Source of the DNA: an uncultured Lachnospiraceae bacterium
GTDB lineage: Bacteria; Bacillota; Clostridia; Lachnospirales; Lachnospiraceae
Assembly (NCBI GenBank): GCA_948688495.1
Contig: CAPQSW010000032.1
Span: 18,232 to 35,268, forward strand
Direction: 5' to 3'
DNA: 17,037 nt
Below are positions 14,837-17,037 of this stretch, one piece after another (position 1 is the stretch's first letter; each line of letters begins with the position of its first letter). Position numbers and translations under genes: made by a program. Under the pieces are notes generated by a model. It made no database searches, was not told the DNA's origin, and saw nothing but the letters and a program-made list of their open reading frames with translations.

Positions 14837-14935
14837 ATGAGTGAGGCGGTTACACAAGGATGGTATTCTAAAACGAGTTGGGGCGGCGAAGAAGGGACAA
14901 TGGATAAAATTATAATGAAAAGGATGGCAGTATGA
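14837..14935 (+). CDS. Possible 32-residue small ORF overlapping the lipoprotein gene
   Basis: ATG at 14837 lies six bases after a G-run (14825-14830) that could serve as ribosome site. The frame runs 32 codons to TGA 14933-14935, overlapping the ATG of the lipoprotein gene at 14932 in the classic ATGA arrangement. The peptide contains QGWYSKTSWGGEEG and ends MKRMAV; it has no membrane segment. The overlap suggests translational coupling, but so short a frame could be accidental. I recognise no family. Confidence 0.3.
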   Translation: MSEAVTQGWYSKTSWGGEEGTMDKIIMKRMAV

Positions 14936-15438
14936 AAAGGTATTTACAGGTTATTACAGCAATTGTTTTGCTTTCCTGTGTGGTATTTGGGTGTGGAGCG
15001 AAGAATCACGGTGCAAAAGAATACGGCGAAATGCAAGAAAATCACCCGGCAACCAAGACTTATCGGGATGGGATGTGGACAATCCGCTATAATTGCTGGA
15101 CGGATGATTATGCCCACAATATAATATTTTATTTGTCGGCGGATGTGCACAAGGATATGACAAAGAAAGATATGCTGGATATTATGGATTATTATGAATT
15201 TACCAAACATGCCCAGTGGGATATGGCGGGCAATTATGTTGGAGAACGGGACTCGGACTATACCTGTTATGCGGCGTTTTATCGGGGGGATACGGATGAG
15301 GTGATAAAAAAGATAAAATACCATAATGGAGAAGAAGCAGAGGTATTGGAGGAAGATAAGTATTTTTTTGCTTCTCCGGAATCTCACAGCAGTCAGGATG
15401 AAATAGGAGAAGATGGTTTGTATGGGCCTTTGCCGTAA
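14932..15438 (+). CDS. Small lipoprotein of unknown function
   Basis: The product is 168 residues; ATG at 14932 follows AAGGAT with a short spacer. A hydrophobic signal peptide (MKRYLQVITAIVLLSCVV) leads to the lipobox VFGC with lipidated C21, so it is anchored outside the membrane. The mature part has a segment TYRDGMWTIRYNCWTDDYAHN at about 43-63, shown here by its aromatic and acidic character, then DYYEFTKHAQWDMAGNYVG and a Y-rich DSDYTCYAAFYRG. The end is acidic and disordered (ESHSSQDEIGEDG). I recognise no family. It follows malQ by 109 bases and ends before a terminator at 15492. Confidence 0.75.
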   Translation: MKRYLQVITAIVLLSCVVFGCGAKNHGAKEYGEMQENHPATKTYRDGMWTIRYNCWTDDYAHNIIFYLSADVHKDMTKKDMLDIMDYYEFTKHAQWDMAGNYVGERDSDYTCYAAFYRGDTDEVIKKIKYHNGEEAEVLEEDKYFFASPESHSSQDEIGEDGLYGPLP

Positions 15439-15491
15439 CGATGATGTTTGCTATATATACATAGGAATAAATTAAAAGATTAGGAATATAG

Positions 15492-15533
15492 AAACCCGCA
15501 GGATTCAGCAAAAGCTGGATTTTGCGGGTTTGT
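15492..15533 (+). terminator. Intrinsic terminator between convergent genes
   Basis: AAACCCGCA (15492-15500) pairs with TGCGGGTTT (15523-15531), and an inner CAGC/GCTG (15506-15509, 15514-15517) closes on AAAA. The T-tract is short (GGGTTTGTTG). It lies between the lipoprotein gene (plus) and the secreted-protein gene (minus), so it may serve both strands. Confidence 0.7.
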
Positions 15534-15556
15534 TGCATGGTTCGTGTATTCTGTTC

Positions 15557-16009
15557 CTATGAAACTACTCCTGTTTTACTGCATACCATAGCTGTGCTGA
15601 AATCTACATATAGTTTTCCTTTTTCCATTTTCGCACTTGTGGTAGCCATATTTCCGCCATAGTTGGTTGACCGGTTGCTGTAGCTCCATCCATCATACAT
15701 AGTATAAGTTGAAGATGCACTGGTACAGGATGCAGTTGAACCATTATAGGAAAAAGTTGCAGTGAGTTTTACTACGGCAACAGTCTTATTTTCATATTTA
15801 CAAGTAGCTGTTTTAACAACTGTTTTTGTACTGGCTCGTGCATTGGGATTGATTTCTGTGATTTCATACTCTATGACAAGTTTATCATTCTTCTCTGCAA
15901 TAGCATTGTTTTCATAGGGCTGATTGATATTAGGGAAACTTGCATCAGTAGTAATTGGTGTGCTAAAAATTAAAGTAAAAATGGTTAAAATAGCAATTAT
16001 TTTTTTCAT
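15557..16009 (-). CDS. Small secreted protein of unknown function
   Basis: Read on the minus strand, the product is 150 residues from the ATG at 16009, preceded by AGGAGGGG; an in-frame GTG at 16033 would add eight residues but places that ribosome site inside the gene. A clear signal peptide (MKKIIAILTIFTLIFS, cut near TDAS) is present and there is no lipobox or membrane anchor. The mature part is rich in Ser, Thr, Asn and Tyr: ASTKTVVKTATCKYENKTVA, then KLTATFSYNGSTASC, YDGWSYSNRSTNYGG and KLYVDFSTAMVCSKTG. The alternating pattern suggests a beta-rich fold; three mature cysteines are visible. It is the last gene of the PadR operon. I recognise no family; a surface or bacteriocin-like role would be speculation. 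Confidence 0.8.
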   Translation of the reverse strand: MKKIIAILTIFTLIFSTPITTDASFPNINQPYENNAIAEKNDKLVIEYEITEINPNARASTKTVVKTATCKYENKTVAVVKLTATFSYNGSTASCTSASSTYTMYDGWSYSNRSTNYGGNMATTSAKMEKGKLYVDFSTAMVCSKTGVVS

Positions 16010-16039
16010 AAGGGATCCCCTCCTGTTGTTCACTTGTAT

Positions 16040-16447
16040 TTAAAAGTTGTCATTCTGTATTTTTTCTAATACTTCCATAGATTCATGTATGTAGAATTTT
16101 TCTAATTTACGAGACGTACTAAGTTTAATTCCTGAGAATACAATAGTTCCTATCAAAAAGGTAACCAAAATAATACTCATTATAGTAATATAAGCTTTTC
16201 TCTTAATCTTATATTTCGCCAGTTCATCTTTTGGAACACTGTCCAGATAAGTCTGCGCCAATTCAGCAGGAGTGCCAAAGTAGCAAGTAATATCTGAATA
16301 TCCTTTAGGTTCATTCTCCTGAATAAAGTGTTCCATATCTCTTTTCATATCGTCGATAAATTGGCTGCGATAGTCTTTTGGGCAGATTAGCAAGCGTTTG
16401 GTAGCTTGCATATATTTCTTGATTGCTTTATCTAAATTCTTGTTCAT
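16040..16447 (-). CDS. HAAS/DUF1700-like membrane protein linked to PadR regulator
   Basis: The product is 135 residues from ATG at 16447, with AAGGAG upstream. The amino half is a cytoplasmic helical domain (KAIKKYMQATKRLLICPKDY...FIDDMKRDMEHFI) followed by YFGTPAELAQTYLDS at 56-70, a motif like the GxPxELA of DUF1700/HAAS proteins. One membrane helix spans about 87-107 and a short tail follows. Such proteins typically sit next to PadR regulators and are thought to act with them in signalling or control of membrane stress genes; the mechanism is not settled. It lies 15 bases after the padR-like gene and 30 bases before the secreted protein gene, so the three form one operon. Confidence 0.8.
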   Translation of the reverse strand: MNKNLDKAIKKYMQATKRLLICPKDYRSQFIDDMKRDMEHFIQENEPKGYSDITCYFGTPAELAQTYLDSVPKDELAKYKIKRKAYITIMSIILVTFLIGTIVFSGIKLSTSRKLEKFYIHESMEVLEKIQNDNF

Positions 16448-16462
16448 GATAATCTTTTCTCC

Positions 16463-16831
16463 TTAGTAAATTATGCCATCGAGGTCCAGGAGAATATTGG
16501 CAGCCGTAGTCAGTTCCCGGTATTTCCTCTTGATGTTCACTAAATGTTTCTGCCCATGTTCTGTGATATGGAAATAAATTCGTGTTCTGTTTTTTTCCAC
16601 CTCCTTGCTTTCTTCTCCAATACAGTCTGCATTTTTCAGACGGTAGATGTAAGGATAAAGAGATTTGTAGTTAAATGTGCCATTGCTGATTCGGCTGATT
16701 TCCTGCGTAATCTCATAGGTATACATCGGTTTTTGCCTGAGCAGGAACAGTATCAGCATTTCACCCAGACAGTTCTGCAGATTTTCAGCAAAGGTATCTT
16801 CATTTCCTGTAATTCTGGTTTTTTTGCTCAT
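16463..16831 (-). CDS. PadR-family transcriptional regulator
   Basis: The product is 122 residues. The ATG at 16831 (MSKKTRITGNED) with GAGAGG upstream is preferred; an in-frame start at 16909 would add 26 residues and lies within the promoter region. The winged-helix pattern of PadR is clear: LGEMLILFLLRQKPMYTYEI at 22-41, then KSLYPYIYRLKNADCI at 56-71, the wing with RTRIYFHITEHGQKHL at 82-97, then a dimerisation helix. PadR proteins are usually repressors of nearby genes and release DNA on binding small molecules. Here it heads an operon with a HAAS-like protein and a secreted protein, behind palindromes that could be its operator. Confidence 0.92.
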   Translation of the reverse strand: MSKKTRITGNEDTFAENLQNCLGEMLILFLLRQKPMYTYEITQEISRISNGTFNYKSLYPYIYRLKNADCIGEESKEVEKNRTRIYFHITEHGQKHLVNIKRKYRELTTAANILLDLDGIIY

Positions 16832-16913
16832 AATGACCTCTCTGTGATAATGTGCTGGGTCGCTATATTCTTTTTGCAGATAAAACGAAATGCTGCAATT
16901 TTTGAACACATAT

Positions 16914-16942
16914 AATATATCATGATTAATTTAGAAAGTAAA
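16914..16942 (-). promoter_or_regulatory. Candidate promoter of the padR operon
   Basis: On the minus strand, TTTACT (16942-16937) and TATATT (16919-16914) are separated by exactly 17 bases. Transcription would start near 16907, about 75 bases before the chosen ATG. The -35 box touches the palindrome cluster at 16942-16974, as expected for a repressible promoter. The region is very AT-rich, so chance matches are possible. Confidence 0.45.
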
Positions 16943-16974
16943 TACTTTATAAATTAAGTATATTAATTTATAAA
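16942..16974. promoter_or_regulatory. Nested palindromes, candidate PadR operator
   Basis: TTTATAAATTAA (16946-16957) and TTAATTTATAAA (16963-16974) are perfect 12-bp inverted repeats around GTATA. Overlapping them, ATACTT (16942-16947) and AAGTAT (16956-16961) form a second inverted repeat with an 8-base spacer, the geometry of PadR sites (ATGT-N8-ACAT). The site lies at the -35 side of the padR promoter. From 16975 to the window end I see no gene; a TTGACA at 17023-17028 may belong to a promoter whose remainder lies outside the window. Confidence 0.5.
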
Positions 16975-17037
16975 ATGTGAATTTCCGTTACAAATATATG
17001 AGTTTTGCGTACGGTAAGAGCGTTGACATTATAATTT

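Noticed and set aside
1..17037. CRISPR arrays, tRNA, rRNA, transposase genes
   Set aside because: No regularly spaced repeats, no tRNA-like cloverleaf and no transposase or integrase motifs were seen.

Overview
The window looks like chromosome of an anaerobic, low-to-mid GC, Gram-positive Clostridia member, most likely a Lachnospiraceae-type gut bacterium. Reasons: strong AGGAGG-type ribosome binding sites throughout, a YlmC/YmxH-family sporulation protein, a GlpP-type glycerol antiterminator, lipoprotein-based sugar ABC uptake without a local ATPase, and a PadR-regulated membrane-protein operon. The genus cannot be fixed from sequence alone.

Layout. (1) 1-1580: the 3' part of an AT-rich pentapeptide-repeat protein gene that runs in from beyond the left edge. 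(2) 1581-3219: a two-gene unit. The first product is short, has a FlgL/flagellin-like amino end and a carboxy half resembling the end of the flagellar cap protein FliD; it is preceded by a good match to a sigma-28 (flagellar) promoter and a GGA-rich leader. The second is a stand-alone homologue of the N-terminal redox domain of AhpF. Between them lies an 88-bp structured module flanked by an exact 14-bp direct repeat, carrying a possible 23-residue ORF; part of it recurs in the leader of the first gene. (3) 3220-9786: a glycerol/glycerol-3-phosphate catabolic cluster: promoter, long leader with terminator, glpP, glpK, glpF, an attenuator-like region, then a three-gene glycerol-3-phosphate oxidation module (GlpA-like flavoprotein with [2Fe-2S] domain, a second FAD/NAD flavoprotein, and a small DUF1667 iron-sulfur protein), ending in a strong terminator. 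(4) 9787-10032: a ymxH-like gene whose start codon follows that terminator directly. (5) 10127-14822: carbohydrate ABC importer (lipoprotein, two permeases) plus malQ, pointing to maltodextrin use. (6) 14837-15438: a possible 32-residue ORF overlapping a small lipoprotein gene. (7) 15557-16831, minus strand: PadR regulator, HAAS/DUF1700-like membrane protein and a small secreted protein, behind a palindrome-rich promoter.

How they work together. Glycerol enters through GlpF, is phosphorylated by GlpK, and glycerol-3-phosphate is oxidised to dihydroxyacetone phosphate by the GlpA-like module; GlpP probably senses glycerol-3-phosphate and permits read-through of leader terminators. The GlpK here lacks the histidine that HPr phosphorylates in many Firmicutes, so PTS control probably does not act on it. 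The ABC importer and MalQ would take up and rearrange malto-oligosaccharides, with energy from a shared ATPase encoded elsewhere.

The least explained parts are the FliD-C-like gene with its flagellar promoter and repeated structured leader, and the DUF1667-containing G3P oxidation module, which has no GlpC membrane anchor.
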